DNA from: Lachnospiraceae bacterium
GTDB lineage: Bacteria > Bacillota > Clostridia > Lachnospirales > Lachnospiraceae
Direction of reading: 5' to 3'
Assembly (NCBI GenBank): GCA_017542245.1
Contig: JAFXXN010000123.1
Span: 62,001-126,000 of the forward strand
Length of the DNA stretch: 64,000 bases
Shown here in pieces: positions 8,189 to 16,295 of the stretch; positions within the stretch are counted from its first letter, which is position 1; every line of letters starts with the position of its first letter. Made by a program: the position numbers and the translations under genes. The notes beneath the pieces were generated by a model. The model worked only from the letters and a program-made list of their open reading frames with translations. It was not told the DNA's origin and searched no databases.

Positions 8189-10819
8189 CTATTCGGCAAT
8201 AGCGGCCTGTGCTGCTGCTAACCTTGCGATCGGTACACGGAAAGGTGAACATGATACATAGTCAAGTCCGATCTTGTGGCAGAACTCTACGGATGAAGGA
8301 TCTCCGCCGTGCTCACCACAGATTCCGATATGGAGATTAGGATTAACGGGCTTGCCGAGGTCGATAGCGAGCTTCATGAGCTTGCCTACGCCTATCTGAT
8401 CAAGCTTTGCAAAAGGATCGCTCTCAAGAATCTTTGCATCATAGTAAGCTGATAAGAACTTACCTGCGTCATCTCTTGAGAAACCGTAGGTCATCTGTGT
8501 AAGGTCGTTTGTACCGAAGCAGAAGAAGTCAGCGTCCTTTGCAATAACGTCTGCTGTAAGTGCAGCTCTGGGGATCTCGATCATGGTACCTACCTGGTAC
8601 TTGAGGTCTACGCCTGCTGCTGCAATTTCTGCATCTGCGGTCTCTACTACGAACTTCTTAACGTACTTAAGCTCTAATGCTTCTGATACAAGAGGAATCA
8701 TAATCTCAGGCTCAACGTTCCAGTCGGGATGATTCTTCTTTGTATTGATTGCTGCACGGATAACAGCCTTGGTCTGCATCTTTGCAATCTCAGGATATGT
8801 AACTGCAAGACGGCATCCACGATGTCCCATCATAGGATTGAATTCGTGAAGTGCATTGATGAAAGCCTTGATTTCTTCTACAGGCTTGCCCTGTGCCTCA
8901 GCGAGTTTTGCGATGTCAGCTTCTTCTGTAGGTACGAACTCGTGAAGAGGAGGATCAAGGAATCTGATACATACAGGACATCCCTCAAGTGCTTCATAGA
9001 GCTTCTCAAAGTCGCTCTGCTGGTAAGGAAGGATCTTGTCTAATGCCTTTTCTCTTTCTTCTGCTGTATCTGAGCAGATCATCTCACGGAATGCTGCAAT
9101 TCTGTCTGCTTCGAAGAACATATGCTCTGTACGGCAAAGGCCGATGCCTTCTGCGCCGAGCTCACGTGCTTTCTTAGCGTCCTGAGGTGTGTCTGCGTTG
9201 GTACGTACTTTAAGTCTTCTGTATTTATCTGCCCAAGCCATGATGCGTCCAAATTCGCCTGCGATGGAAGCATCTACTGTCTTGATGATACCGTCATAGA
9301 TATTACCTGTGGTACCGTCGATGGAGATTTCGTCTCCCTCTTTGAAGAGCTTGCCTGCTAAGGTAAACTGCTTGTTTTCTTCGTCCATGTTGATGTCGCC
9401 GCAACCGGATACGCAGCACTTACCCATACCACGTGCTACTACAGCTGCGTGTGAAGTCATACCGCCACGTACTGTAAGGATACCCTGTGCAGCTTTCATA
9501 CCGGTGATGTCCTCGGGTGAGGTCTCAAGACGTACAAGTACGACTTTCTTGCCGTTTGCTGCCCACTTTTCAGCGTCATCTGCTGTAAATACTACCTGTC
9601 CGCAAGCTGCTCCGGGTGATGCGCCAAGGCCCTTGCCAAGAGGTGTGTTTTCCTTTAATGCCTTTACATCGAACTGAGGATGAAGGAGTGTGTCAAGGTT
9701 ACGAGGATCAATCATTGCTACTGCCTCTGCCTCGGTCTTCATGCCTTCATCTACGAGATCACATGCGATCTTAAGAGCTGCCTGAGCTGTTCTCTTTCCG
9801 TTACGGCACTGGAGCATGTAGAGCTTCTTGTTTTCTACTGTGAACTCCATGTCCTGCATGTCATGGTAGTGATTTTCAAGTGTTGCACATACTTCAACGA
9901 ACTGCTTGTATGCGTCAGGGAACTGCTCTTCCATCTGGGTGATGGGCATAGGTGTACGAACACCTGCTACTACGTCTTCGCCCTGTGCGTTTACAAGGAA
10001 CTCACCCATGAGCTTCTTCTCGCCTGTTGCGGGATCACGAGTGAATGCAACACCGGTACCTGACTCGTTATTGAGGTTACCGAATACCATGGGCATTACG
10101 TTTACTGCTGTACCCCATGAATAAGGGATGTCGTTGTCACGACGGTATACGTTTGCTCTGGGGTTATCCCATGAACGGAATACGGCGCGAATTGCTTCTT
10201 TTAACTGTACTACGGGGTCTGAAGGGAAGTCAGTTCCTAACTGGTTCTTGTACTCTGCCTTAAACTGATTTGCAAGTTCCTTAAGGTCTGCTGCTGTAAG
10301 ATCTACGTCGAATTTAACGCCTTTTTCTTCTTTCATCTTGTCGATGAGCTGCTCGAAGTACTTCTTTCCTACTTCCATTACTACGTCTGAGAACATCTGG
10401 ATGAAACGTCTATAAGAGTCATAAACGAAACGCTCGAACTTGGGATCGGGATTACCCTTGATCATGGCTGCTACTACGTCATCGTTAAGTCCTAAGTTTA
10501 AGATGGTATCCATCATACCGGGCATTGATGCACGTGCACCTGAACGAACTGATACGAGAAGAGGGTTCTGAAGGTCGCCGAACTTCTTTCCGTTGATTTT
10601 TTCCATTTCTGCGACATAATCCATTATCTGGCCCATTATTTCGTCATTAATCTGACGATCGTCCTCATAGTACTGTGTACAAGCTTCTGTTGTGATGGTG
10701 AAGCCCTGAGGTACGGGAAGTCCGATCTTGGTCATCTCGGCTAAGTTAGCACCCTTGCCGCCAAGAAGGTTTCTCATTGTGGCGTCGCCTTCGGTAAATA
10801 AATATACCCATTTCTTCAT
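8189..10819 (-). CDS. ppdK: pyruvate, phosphate dikinase
   Basis: The 876-residue enzyme interconverts pyruvate, ATP and phosphate with phosphoenolpyruvate, AMP and pyrophosphate. In anaerobes it commonly serves pyrophosphate-linked glycolysis. The N-terminal nucleotide-binding domain starts MKKWVYLFTEGDATMRNLLGGKGANLAEM. The central phosphohistidine motif is GGMTSHAAVVARGMGKCCV. The C-terminal PEP/pyruvate barrel ends with GICGEHGGDPSSVEFC and SPFRVPIARLAAAQA. Length matches the family (about 875). The ATG at 10819 has AGGAGG upstream; the frame extending to 10924 would run through the leader structure. It is a single-gene unit with its own promoter. Confidence 0.97.
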   Translation of the reverse strand: MKKWVYLFTEGDATMRNLLGGKGANLAEMTKIGLPVPQGFTITTEACTQYYEDDRQINDEIMGQIMDYVAEMEKINGKKFGDLQNPLLVSVRSGARASMPGMMDTILNLGLNDDVVAAMIKGNPDPKFERFVYDSYRRFIQMFSDVVMEVGKKYFEQLIDKMKEEKGVKFDVDLTAADLKELANQFKAEYKNQLGTDFPSDPVVQLKEAIRAVFRSWDNPRANVYRRDNDIPYSWGTAVNVMPMVFGNLNNESGTGVAFTRDPATGEKKLMGEFLVNAQGEDVVAGVRTPMPITQMEEQFPDAYKQFVEVCATLENHYHDMQDMEFTVENKKLYMLQCRNGKRTAQAALKIACDLVDEGMKTEAEAVAMIDPRNLDTLLHPQFDVKALKENTPLGKGLGASPGAACGQVVFTADDAEKWAANGKKVVLVRLETSPEDITGMKAAQGILTVRGGMTSHAAVVARGMGKCCVSGCGDINMDEENKQFTLAGKLFKEGDEISIDGTTGNIYDGIIKTVDASIAGEFGRIMAWADKYRRLKVRTNADTPQDAKKARELGAEGIGLCRTEHMFFEADRIAAFREMICSDTAEEREKALDKILPYQQSDFEKLYEALEGCPVCIRFLDPPLHEFVPTEEADIAKLAEAQGKPVEEIKAFINALHEFNPMMGHRGCRLAVTYPEIAKMQTKAVIRAAINTKKNHPDWNVEPEIMIPLVSEALELKYVKKFVVETADAEIAAAGVDLKYQVGTMIEIPRAALTADVIAKDADFFCFGTNDLTQMTYGFSRDDAGKFLSAYYDAKILESDPFAKLDQIGVGKLMKLAIDLGKPVNPNLHIGICGEHGGDPSSVEFCHKIGLDYVSCSPFRVPIARLAAAQAAIAE

Positions 10820-10875
10820 GTATAAATTTCCTCCTGTGAGTTTTTTATTGCAAGCTTTGAAAATGCAAAAGAGAG

Positions 10876-10985
10876 CGTAGTATCCCAAACCCTCAACGGA
10901 CAAACGTCCGTGTGAGAGATACACTTTACTATGCCTGCAATTTTCCGTGAATTATTATATCATATATATTACTAAAAATAAACAA
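10876..10985 (-). promoter_or_regulatory. ppdK promoter and structured leader
   Basis: A TATAAT -10 lies at 10954-10959; the best -35 (TTGTTT, 10980-10985) is 20 bases away, so the match is imperfect. The transcript would then carry a nested fold between 10932 and 10876: outer arms ATAGTA/TACTA, middle GTATC/GATAC and CTCA/TGAG, and an inner hairpin ACGGACGTTTGTCCGT. It lies about 60 bases before the ribosome site. I do not recognise a known riboswitch class. Confidence 0.4.
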
Positions 10986-11027
10986 TTTTTTTTATTTTTT
11001 TTACAAGAAAATACATTTTTGTGATGA

Positions 11028-11072
11028 TGTGACAAAAAGAACCGTCCCCATTGACACATTAGAGGCGGTTCC
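11028..11072. repeat. 31-bp TGTGACA-ended repeat forming the glyS terminator
   Basis: 11028-11058 begins TGTGACA and ends TTGACACA around GAACCGTCCCC. The same 31-bp element lies in the opposite orientation at 53257-53287. On the minus strand GGGAACCG (11072-11065) can pair with CGGTTC followed by TTTTT, so here it can act as the glyS terminator. Such GGGGACGGTTC elements are widespread in bacterial intergenic DNA and resemble REP sequences linked to IS200-like (RAYT) transposases; none is in the window. Confidence 0.6.
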
Positions 11073-11105
11073 CTTAGGTTTTTAGTTCTTTAGGATTTTA
11101 AGGTT

Positions 11106-12494
11106 TTAAAATTCCATCTTTTTCTCGAAGTATGATTTAAGATCTGCGATGGCGATACGTTCCTGCTGCATTGTGTCTCTGTCACGTACAGTTACGCAGC
11201 CGTCTGTCTCTGAGTCGAAGTCGTATGTTACGCACCAAGGTGTTCCAATCTCGTCAAGTCTTCTGTAACGCTTTCCGATGGTTCCTCTGTCGTCGAATTC
11301 GCAGTTCCAGTATTTGCTCAGCTCATCAAATACTTTTTCTGCGCCCTCGTTAAGCTTCTTTGAAAGAGGAAGTACGCCGACCTTTACGGGTGCAAGTGCG
11401 GGATGGAAATGAAGTACTGTACGTACATCTCCGCCTTCAAGCTCCTCTTCGTCGTATGCTGCACAAAGGAATGCAAGTGTTACACGGTCTGCTCCAAGTG
11501 AAGGTTCTACTACGTAAGGTACGAATCTAGCGTTCTTTTCCTCGTCGAAGTATGTGAGGTCTTCCTTTGAGAGATTCTGATGCTGTGTTAAGTCGTAGTC
11601 TGTTCTGTCTGCGATACCCCAGAGCTCGCCCCATCCGAACGGGAAGAGGAATTCGATGTCTGTGGTGCCTTTAGAGTAGAAGCAAAGCTCCTCAGGGCTA
11701 TGGTCACGGAGTCTCATCTCATCTTCTTTGATGCCGAGTGAGAGCAGCCAGTCACGGCAGAAGCCTCTCCAGTACTGGAACCACTCAAGGTCTGTACCGG
11801 GCTCGCAGAAGAACTCAAGCTCCATCTGCTCAAACTCTCTTGTACGGAATGTGAAGTTTCCGGGTGTTATTTCATTTCTGAAGGATTTACCGATCTGTCC
11901 GATACCAAATGGAAGTTTCTTTCTGGATGTACGCTGTACGTTCTTGAAGTTTACAAATATACCCTGTGCTGTTTCAGGTCTTAAGTATACTGTATTCTTT
12001 GCATCTTCTGTTACGCCCTGGAAGGTCTTGAACATAAGGTTGAACTGACGGATGTCTGTGAAGTTGTGCTTTCCGCAGGTAGGGCAGGGGATTTTGTTCT
12101 CTTCGATGAAGTTTTTCATCTTTTCCTGTGACCAGCCGTCTACTGTGCCGTCAAGTGTGAGCCCTTTTTCTTCTGCGTAGTCTTCGATGAGCTTGTCTGC
12201 TCTGAATCTTTCGTGGCACTCTTTACAGTCCATAAGGGGATCCGAGAATCCGCCAAGGTGTCCTGATGCTACCCATGTCTGGGGATTCATAAGGATGGCG
12301 CAGTCAACGCCTACGTTGTATTTGTTTTCCTGGATGAATTTCTTCCACCAGGCTTTTTTAACGTTGTTCTTAAGCTCTACTCCCAGGTTACCGTAGTCCC
12401 AGGTGTTTGCAAGGCCGCCGTAAATCTCTGATCCGGGGTATACAAAGCCTCTTGCTTTTGCCAGTGCTACGATTTTGTCCATTGTTTTTTCCAT
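11106..12494 (-). CDS. glyS: glycyl-tRNA synthetase, single-chain type
   Basis: This 462-residue class II synthetase charges tRNA-Gly. It is the homodimeric, eukaryote-like form found in many Firmicutes, not the alpha2beta2 form. Class II motif 2 and the Gly-specific context appear as [43 protein letters not shown], and motif 3 as [21 protein letters not shown]. The C-terminal anticodon-binding domain starts near [17 protein letters not shown]. Start at the first ATG behind CGGAGG. A tRNA-Gly(GCC) gene is also present at 54790. No T-box is visible upstream. Confidence 0.97.
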   Translation of the reverse strand: MEKTMDKIVALAKARGFVYPGSEIYGGLANTWDYGNLGVELKNNVKKAWWKKFIQENKYNVGVDCAILMNPQTWVASGHLGGFSDPLMDCKECHERFRADKLIEDYAEEKGLTLDGTVDGWSQEKMKNFIEENKIPCPTCGKHNFTDIRQFNLMFKTFQGVTEDAKNTVYLRPETAQGIFVNFKNVQRTSRKKLPFGIGQIGKSFRNEITPGNFTFRTREFEQMELEFFCEPGTDLEWFQYWRGFCRDWLLSLGIKEDEMRLRDHSPEELCFYSKGTTDIEFLFPFGWGELWGIADRTDYDLTQHQNLSKEDLTYFDEEKNARFVPYVVEPSLGADRVTLAFLCAAYDEEELEGGDVRTVLHFHPALAPVKVGVLPLSKKLNEGAEKVFDELSKYWNCEFDDRGTIGKRYRRLDEIGTPWCVTYDFDSETDGCVTVRDRDTMQQERIAIADLKSYFEKKMEF

Positions 12495-12673
12495 TTGATA
12501 ATCCTCCGAGTTCTTTGGTGGCGTGGAGTTGTTTCACGCTGCCTATCTTTATAAATTTTTATGGTTTGCACCATATCCGTCAGCTGCGCTGACAGCTTTC
12601 TATGTCATAACTTTTGGCGACAGGTAACTGTCCCATGTCATAACTTTTGGCGACAGAGAGTCTTCTTCTGTCA
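12495..12673. repeat. intergenic region with a 33-bp-period direct repeat
   Basis: The 22-base unit ATGTCATAACTTTTGGCG followed by ACAG occurs at 12602-12623 and again at 12635-12656, separated by GTAACTGTCCC, giving a 33-base period. GTCAGC/GCTGAC at about 12578-12592 forms a short perfect hairpin, and GCGTG/CACGC another just before the glyS ribosome site. The GGGACAGTTACCTGTCGCC style is REP-like. No gene is present. Confidence 0.5.
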
Positions 12674-13351
12674 TCACTTCTTCTTGGAATTTTCCTTAGA
12701 TGTGTCAAGGAATTTGTAAACGATGGCTGCTAGGATTCCTCCTACAAGGGGAGCCAGTACAAATACCCATATGTCTGCAAGTGCGTCACCGCCGACAAAT
12801 ATTGCAGGGCCCAGGCTTCTTGCCGGATTTACGCTTGTTCCGGTAAAAGGTATTCCTATAAGATGTACAAGTACAAGAGCAAGTCCTATAACGATACCTG
12901 CGACACTTCCGTTTTCTTTTTTGGATGTAACACCCAATATAGCAATAACAAAGATAAATGTCAAGATTATTTCTATAACAAATGATAATCCTGCATCTCC
13001 TTCATATAGTCCGTTCGTTCCAAGACCGGTGTCCTTTCCAATGATTCCCATAAGTGCTGCAGCTCCGGCGATAGCTCCGAGGAACTGTGCAACAATATAT
13101 CCTGCAAAATCTTTTAAATCCATCTTTCCGCTGACGAGCATTGCTATCGATACTGCGGGATTGATATGACATCCTGAAATATTGCCGATAGAGTAAGCCA
13201 TAGCTACGATAACGAGACCAAAAGCAAGTGATGTAGCCACATAGCTTGTATTTGGTACACTGCATTTAGTAACTGCTGCCACTCCGCAAGCTACAAAAAC
13301 CAGTACAAACGTTCCGATAAACTCAGCAAGATACTTTTTAAATGATTCCAT
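12674..13351 (-). CDS. aquaporin Z-like water channel
   Basis: The 225-residue protein is a six-helix MIP channel with both NPA boxes: GCHINPAVSIA in the first half and TSVNPARSLGPAIF in the second. The selectivity-filter positions known from AqpZ can be read: Phe in AFGLVIVAMAYS, His in LVHLIGIPFT and Arg directly after the second NPA. This combination indicates a water-selective channel more than a glycerol facilitator. The tail is lysine-rich. It appears to be transcribed alone. Confidence 0.9.
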   Translation of the reverse strand: MESFKKYLAEFIGTFVLVFVACGVAAVTKCSVPNTSYVATSLAFGLVIVAMAYSIGNISGCHINPAVSIAMLVSGKMDLKDFAGYIVAQFLGAIAGAAALMGIIGKDTGLGTNGLYEGDAGLSFVIEIILTFIFVIAILGVTSKKENGSVAGIVIGLALVLVHLIGIPFTGTSVNPARSLGPAIFVGGDALADIWVFVLAPLVGGILAAIVYKFLDTSKENSKKK

Positions 13352-13423
13352 GTTCTGTCCTCCTTTGGCTTTTACGTATTTGTTTGGTATAAAGTGTCTT
13401 TGACCATAACGCCTTAGTCCACT

Positions 13424-14221
13424 TTATTCTCCATTATAACCAAGTACATCAAGTAAATCAAGCGATTTTATAGGTTTATCAATATGATTTTTCATAAATC
13501 TGTCTACACATGTAGTGAAGCTTTTTTCGGCTTCAGGGGTAAGTCCGAATGCAAACAGGCTTTTGTACGGGGTTGTTATGCAGTAATGCATTGCATATCT
13601 TACCGTTTCTGATATTTTTAGTATATCGCGGATATTCGTATCCGCTTTCTGTATATTGTAAGATGACATCTGCTTAGCGCAGTCGGGACAAAACAGTGTT
13701 CCCTGTTTTATATTGAATGTCCATTCGCTTACATCCGTTTTTTTATGACATAAACAGCATTCAAATATATTGGGTGCCTCTCCGTAATTTGCGATGGCTC
13801 TTATCTCAAATACTCTTCTTATCATGTTTAACGGCATTTTCCCTTTAAGAAGTGCTTTTAATGAGGTAAACAGTAATTTTACCTGCTCTCTTTCATCTGC
13901 ATTTTCTCTTGTGAAAAAACTAAGTAGTTCGCAAAAGTACATGCCGAAATATGATTTTTCAGGATCCATACTCAGTTCATCGAAGAATATCGGTGATTCA
14001 CACCCGGTTACGGAATATGAATCCCTTTTGGGGAAAACATAAAATTTCGCATATGTGAAAAGCCTGCTCACGGCTCTTAAGCCTGACATAGGACGCCTCG
14101 CTCCCAATGCAAAAGCTGATATACGTCCCTTTTCACAAGTAAGAATGCTGAGTCTTCTGTCATATTCTCCGACAGGCGTAGAACTGAGCACTATTCCCGT
14201 AAGTGTTAATTCTCCTGCCAT
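13424..14221 (-). CDS. recO: DNA repair protein RecO
   Basis: RecO loads RecA onto single-stranded DNA and anneals strands in the RecF pathway. The 265-residue protein has the N-terminal OB fold (LTLTGIVLSSTPVGEYDRRLSILTCEKGRISAFALGARRP, residues 5-44 as landmarks), a helical middle and the CLCHKK...LFCPDCAKQ four-cysteine zinc site near residues 150-180. Length is normal. It follows era by 70 bases on the same strand, the usual era-recO pairing. Confidence 0.93.
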   Translation of the reverse strand: MAGELTLTGIVLSSTPVGEYDRRLSILTCEKGRISAFALGARRPMSGLRAVSRLFTYAKFYVFPKRDSYSVTGCESPIFFDELSMDPEKSYFGMYFCELLSFFTRENADEREQVKLLFTSLKALLKGKMPLNMIRRVFEIRAIANYGEAPNIFECCLCHKKTDVSEWTFNIKQGTLFCPDCAKQMSSYNIQKADTNIRDILKISETVRYAMHYCITTPYKSLFAFGLTPEAEKSFTTCVDRFMKNHIDKPIKSLDLLDVLGYNGE

Positions 14222-14291
14222 ATTAATTCCTTTATTTCATGAACAAATTCATTTAAATTAGGCGAATTTGCCTTTAAGTAAATTTCCGTTT

Positions 14292-15242
14292 TCAATCGCC
14301 GTCTTCGGTAAAGCCATAGTTTTTTAACAGGAATGCGCTGTCACGCCAGTCTTTTTTAACTTTTACAAAAAGGTTCATATTTATCCTGCATCCTAAAAGT
14401 GCCTCGGCTTCAAGGCGTGCTGCCGTACCTATTTTCTTTATCATGGCTCCCTGTTTGCCTATTATTATTCCTTTATGTGAATCTCTTTCACATACTATGG
14501 AAGCTTCTATATCGTAGAAGGGTGTATCCGTGGGTCTTTTGGATGGTCTTGCCTTCATTTTTTCTATGGCTACAGCTATTCCGTGCGGAATCTCATCATC
14601 CAGATATCTGAGTGCTTTCTCGCGTATCAGTTCCGCAACTATCTGTCTTTCCGGCTGATCTGTAAGTTCATCTTCGTCATAGTACATAGGTCCTTCCGGC
14701 AGAAGTTCGAAAATGATTTTTTTTAGAACGTCCTCGTTGTCTCCTTTTAATGCACTTATAGGTACTATCTCATCAAAATCGCATAAATCTTTATATCTTG
14801 TTATCAGTTCTGCGAGTTTCTCACGTGTTATGGTATCAGTTTTATTTATTACAAGAACCTTTGGGATTTCAGAGATATCGGCATTATCATCATCCTGTCC
14901 GGTCTTTTTCCCCAGAATCTCCGCAATATGCATATCTCCGGGTCCTACATAATCCGACGGTTCGATCAGCCAGAGTATAAGGTCGGATTCTGCGACTGTT
15001 CTTTCTGCTGTGCTTACCATGTATTCCCCTAATTTTGTTTTGGCTTTGTGTATACCGGGGGTATCCAGAAATATGGCCTGGCCTTCTTCTGTTGTGAGAA
15101 TGGTTCTTATACGTGTTCTGGTTGTCTGAGGCTTATTGGATGTTATGGCTATTTTCTGTCCTATGAGTCTGTTCATGAGAGTCGATTTCCCAACGTTTGT
15201 TCTTCCTATCAATGCTACAAATCCTGATTTAAATGCCGGCAT
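14292..15242 (-). CDS. era: GTPase Era
   Basis: Era binds 16S rRNA and takes part in 30S maturation. The 316-residue protein shows G1 GRTNVGKST, G3 DTPG, G4 NKTD and a C-terminal KH domain (GIIIGKQGAMIKKIGTAAR). A 15-20 residue insertion (TGQDDDNADIS) sits before the G4 strand. A strong promoter lies at 15295-15323. recO follows downstream. Confidence 0.96.
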   Translation of the reverse strand: MPAFKSGFVALIGRTNVGKSTLMNRLIGQKIAITSNKPQTTRTRIRTILTTEEGQAIFLDTPGIHKAKTKLGEYMVSTAERTVAESDLILWLIEPSDYVGPGDMHIAEILGKKTGQDDDNADISEIPKVLVINKTDTITREKLAELITRYKDLCDFDEIVPISALKGDNEDVLKKIIFELLPEGPMYYDEDELTDQPERQIVAELIREKALRYLDDEIPHGIAVAIEKMKARPSKRPTDTPFYDIEASIVCERDSHKGIIIGKQGAMIKKIGTAARLEAEALLGCRINMNLFVKVKKDWRDSAFLLKNYGFTEDGD

Positions 15243-15294
15243 GGGATAGTCCTTTCTGTTAATGTTATCTGTACTTTGACGTTACTTTTATATC

Positions 15295-15323
15295 ATTATA
15301 GCATTATTTATGCTTTTTCTCAA
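15295..15323 (-). promoter_or_regulatory. era promoter
   Basis: On the minus strand TTGAGA (15323-15318), a 17-base spacer and a perfect TATAAT (15300-15295) lie about 53 bases before the era ATG. It is divergent from the cspA promoter. Confidence 0.75.
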
Positions 15324-15351
15324 ATATTTCTTAAAAGTCTGTAAATTTATT

Positions 15352-15380
15352 TTGACTTTTTTACTGCAATGTGATATAGT
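15352..15380 (+). promoter_or_regulatory. cold-shock gene promoter
   Basis: TTGACT (15352-15357), 17-base spacer and TATAGT (15375-15380). The predicted 5-prime leader is about 45 bases, much shorter than the thermosensor leader of E. coli cspA. Confidence 0.8.
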
Positions 15381-15433
15381 GTGAATGGGTGTAGATATTG
15401 CGCCTATATATTTATTCATTTGGAGGCAGTAAA

Positions 15434-15634
15434 ATGAAAAAGGGAACTGTAAAGTGGTTCAATTCCAAGAAGGGTTACGGATTCATCTCTGATGAGGAAG
15501 GAAATGACGTATTTGTTCATTTCTCAGCACTTAACATGGAAGGCTATAAGTCTCTTGACGAAGGCCAGGCTGTTACATTCGATGTAGTAGACGGCGAGAA
15601 GGGACCTCAGGCTGCTAACGTAACAAAGTGCTGA
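15434..15634 (+). CDS. cold-shock protein (CSD, RNA chaperone)
   Basis: The 66-residue protein is a single cold-shock domain with both RNA-binding motifs: KGYGFISDE (RNP1) and DVFVHFSAL (RNP2). It begins [10 protein letters not shown] and ends GPQAANVTK, the standard CspA-family frame. The ATG at 15434 has GGAGG eight bases upstream; upstream in-frame ATGs lie in the leader. It is monocistronic between its own promoter and the terminator at 15731. Confidence 0.96.
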   Translation: MKKGTVKWFNSKKGYGFISDEEGNDVFVHFSALNMEGYKSLDEGQAVTFDVVDGEKGPQAANVTKC

Positions 15635-15730
15635 TAACACACCCTTAAGTTATGATCAATAGTACTAATATGTTAGTTTATAATATATGTAATATATCAT
15701 AAAAGGAATATTAGAAACAGGTTGTAACAC

Positions 15731-15766
15731 AAAACCGCCCGGTTTTCCGGGCGGTTTATTTTTTAT
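15731..15766 (+). terminator. Rho-independent terminator after the cold-shock gene
   Basis: AACCGCCCGG, TTTT loop, CCGGGCGGTT, then TATTTTTTAT. A strong GC stem with a U tract. Confidence 0.9.
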
Positions 15767-15813
15767 CTTTTTCACGTTGATTCAGACCGTTAGCCTTTCT
15801 TTTTACTCAAGAT

Positions 15814-16182
15814 TCAGCTCAGCGTTCCTTCTTGCTGCAGCTCATTCTCATAGTCATCAAAAATATATGTGAACACGGGTGCCAATCCTACAAGTTCACA
15901 GCCATAAAAAATCGTATCGTCCTGTTTAATCTCACGTCTTATAATCTTTACTACGCAGTATAGCTTTGCGTCTTCTTTGCCAAGCTGAATGCAGGCATTG
16001 AAATAATATCCGAGCGGGATATCGATTTTGGATATAAAGCCTATCCCGCCCTTTGAAATATTTTCTATTTCGATAGGCGCGTCAAGATCTTTTATCATCT
16101 CATTATCCTGCTTAAATAATGAGCTTATTTCAAGTTTCATCGAAAAAACGGGCAATCTCTTATCTCGTCTTTTTTCAAACAT
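15814..16182 (-). CDS. PilZ domain protein (cyclic-di-GMP receptor candidate)
   Basis: The 122-residue protein has the two PilZ ligand motifs: an arginine motif at the N-terminus (KRRDKRLPV) and ENISKGGIGF near residue 50. It ends with an acidic tail. It would bind c-di-GMP in the cytoplasm; the target is unknown. It lies behind the LtaS-like gene on the same strand but 113 bases away. Its presence shows that c-di-GMP signalling probably operates in this organism. Confidence 0.8.
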   Translation of the reverse strand: MFEKRRDKRLPVFSMKLEISSLFKQDNEMIKDLDAPIEIENISKGGIGFISKIDIPLGYYFNACIQLGKEDAKLYCVVKIIRREIKQDDTIFYGCELVGLAPVFTYIFDDYENELQQEGTLS

Positions 16183-16295
16183 ATATACACCCTAACCTTT
16201 CTCTAAGTAACAAACAACATACCATCCTATGTTATAATACTATGTTTTCCGTTATTTTGCAATAAAATATTTAAATTTTGTATTTTATTGTAAAT

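Noticed and set aside
8052-8252. 66-codon minus-strand open frame at the end of ppdK
   Set aside because: Its first part overlaps conserved ppdK codons and it has no usable start; kept only as a possible remnant in the spacer entry.
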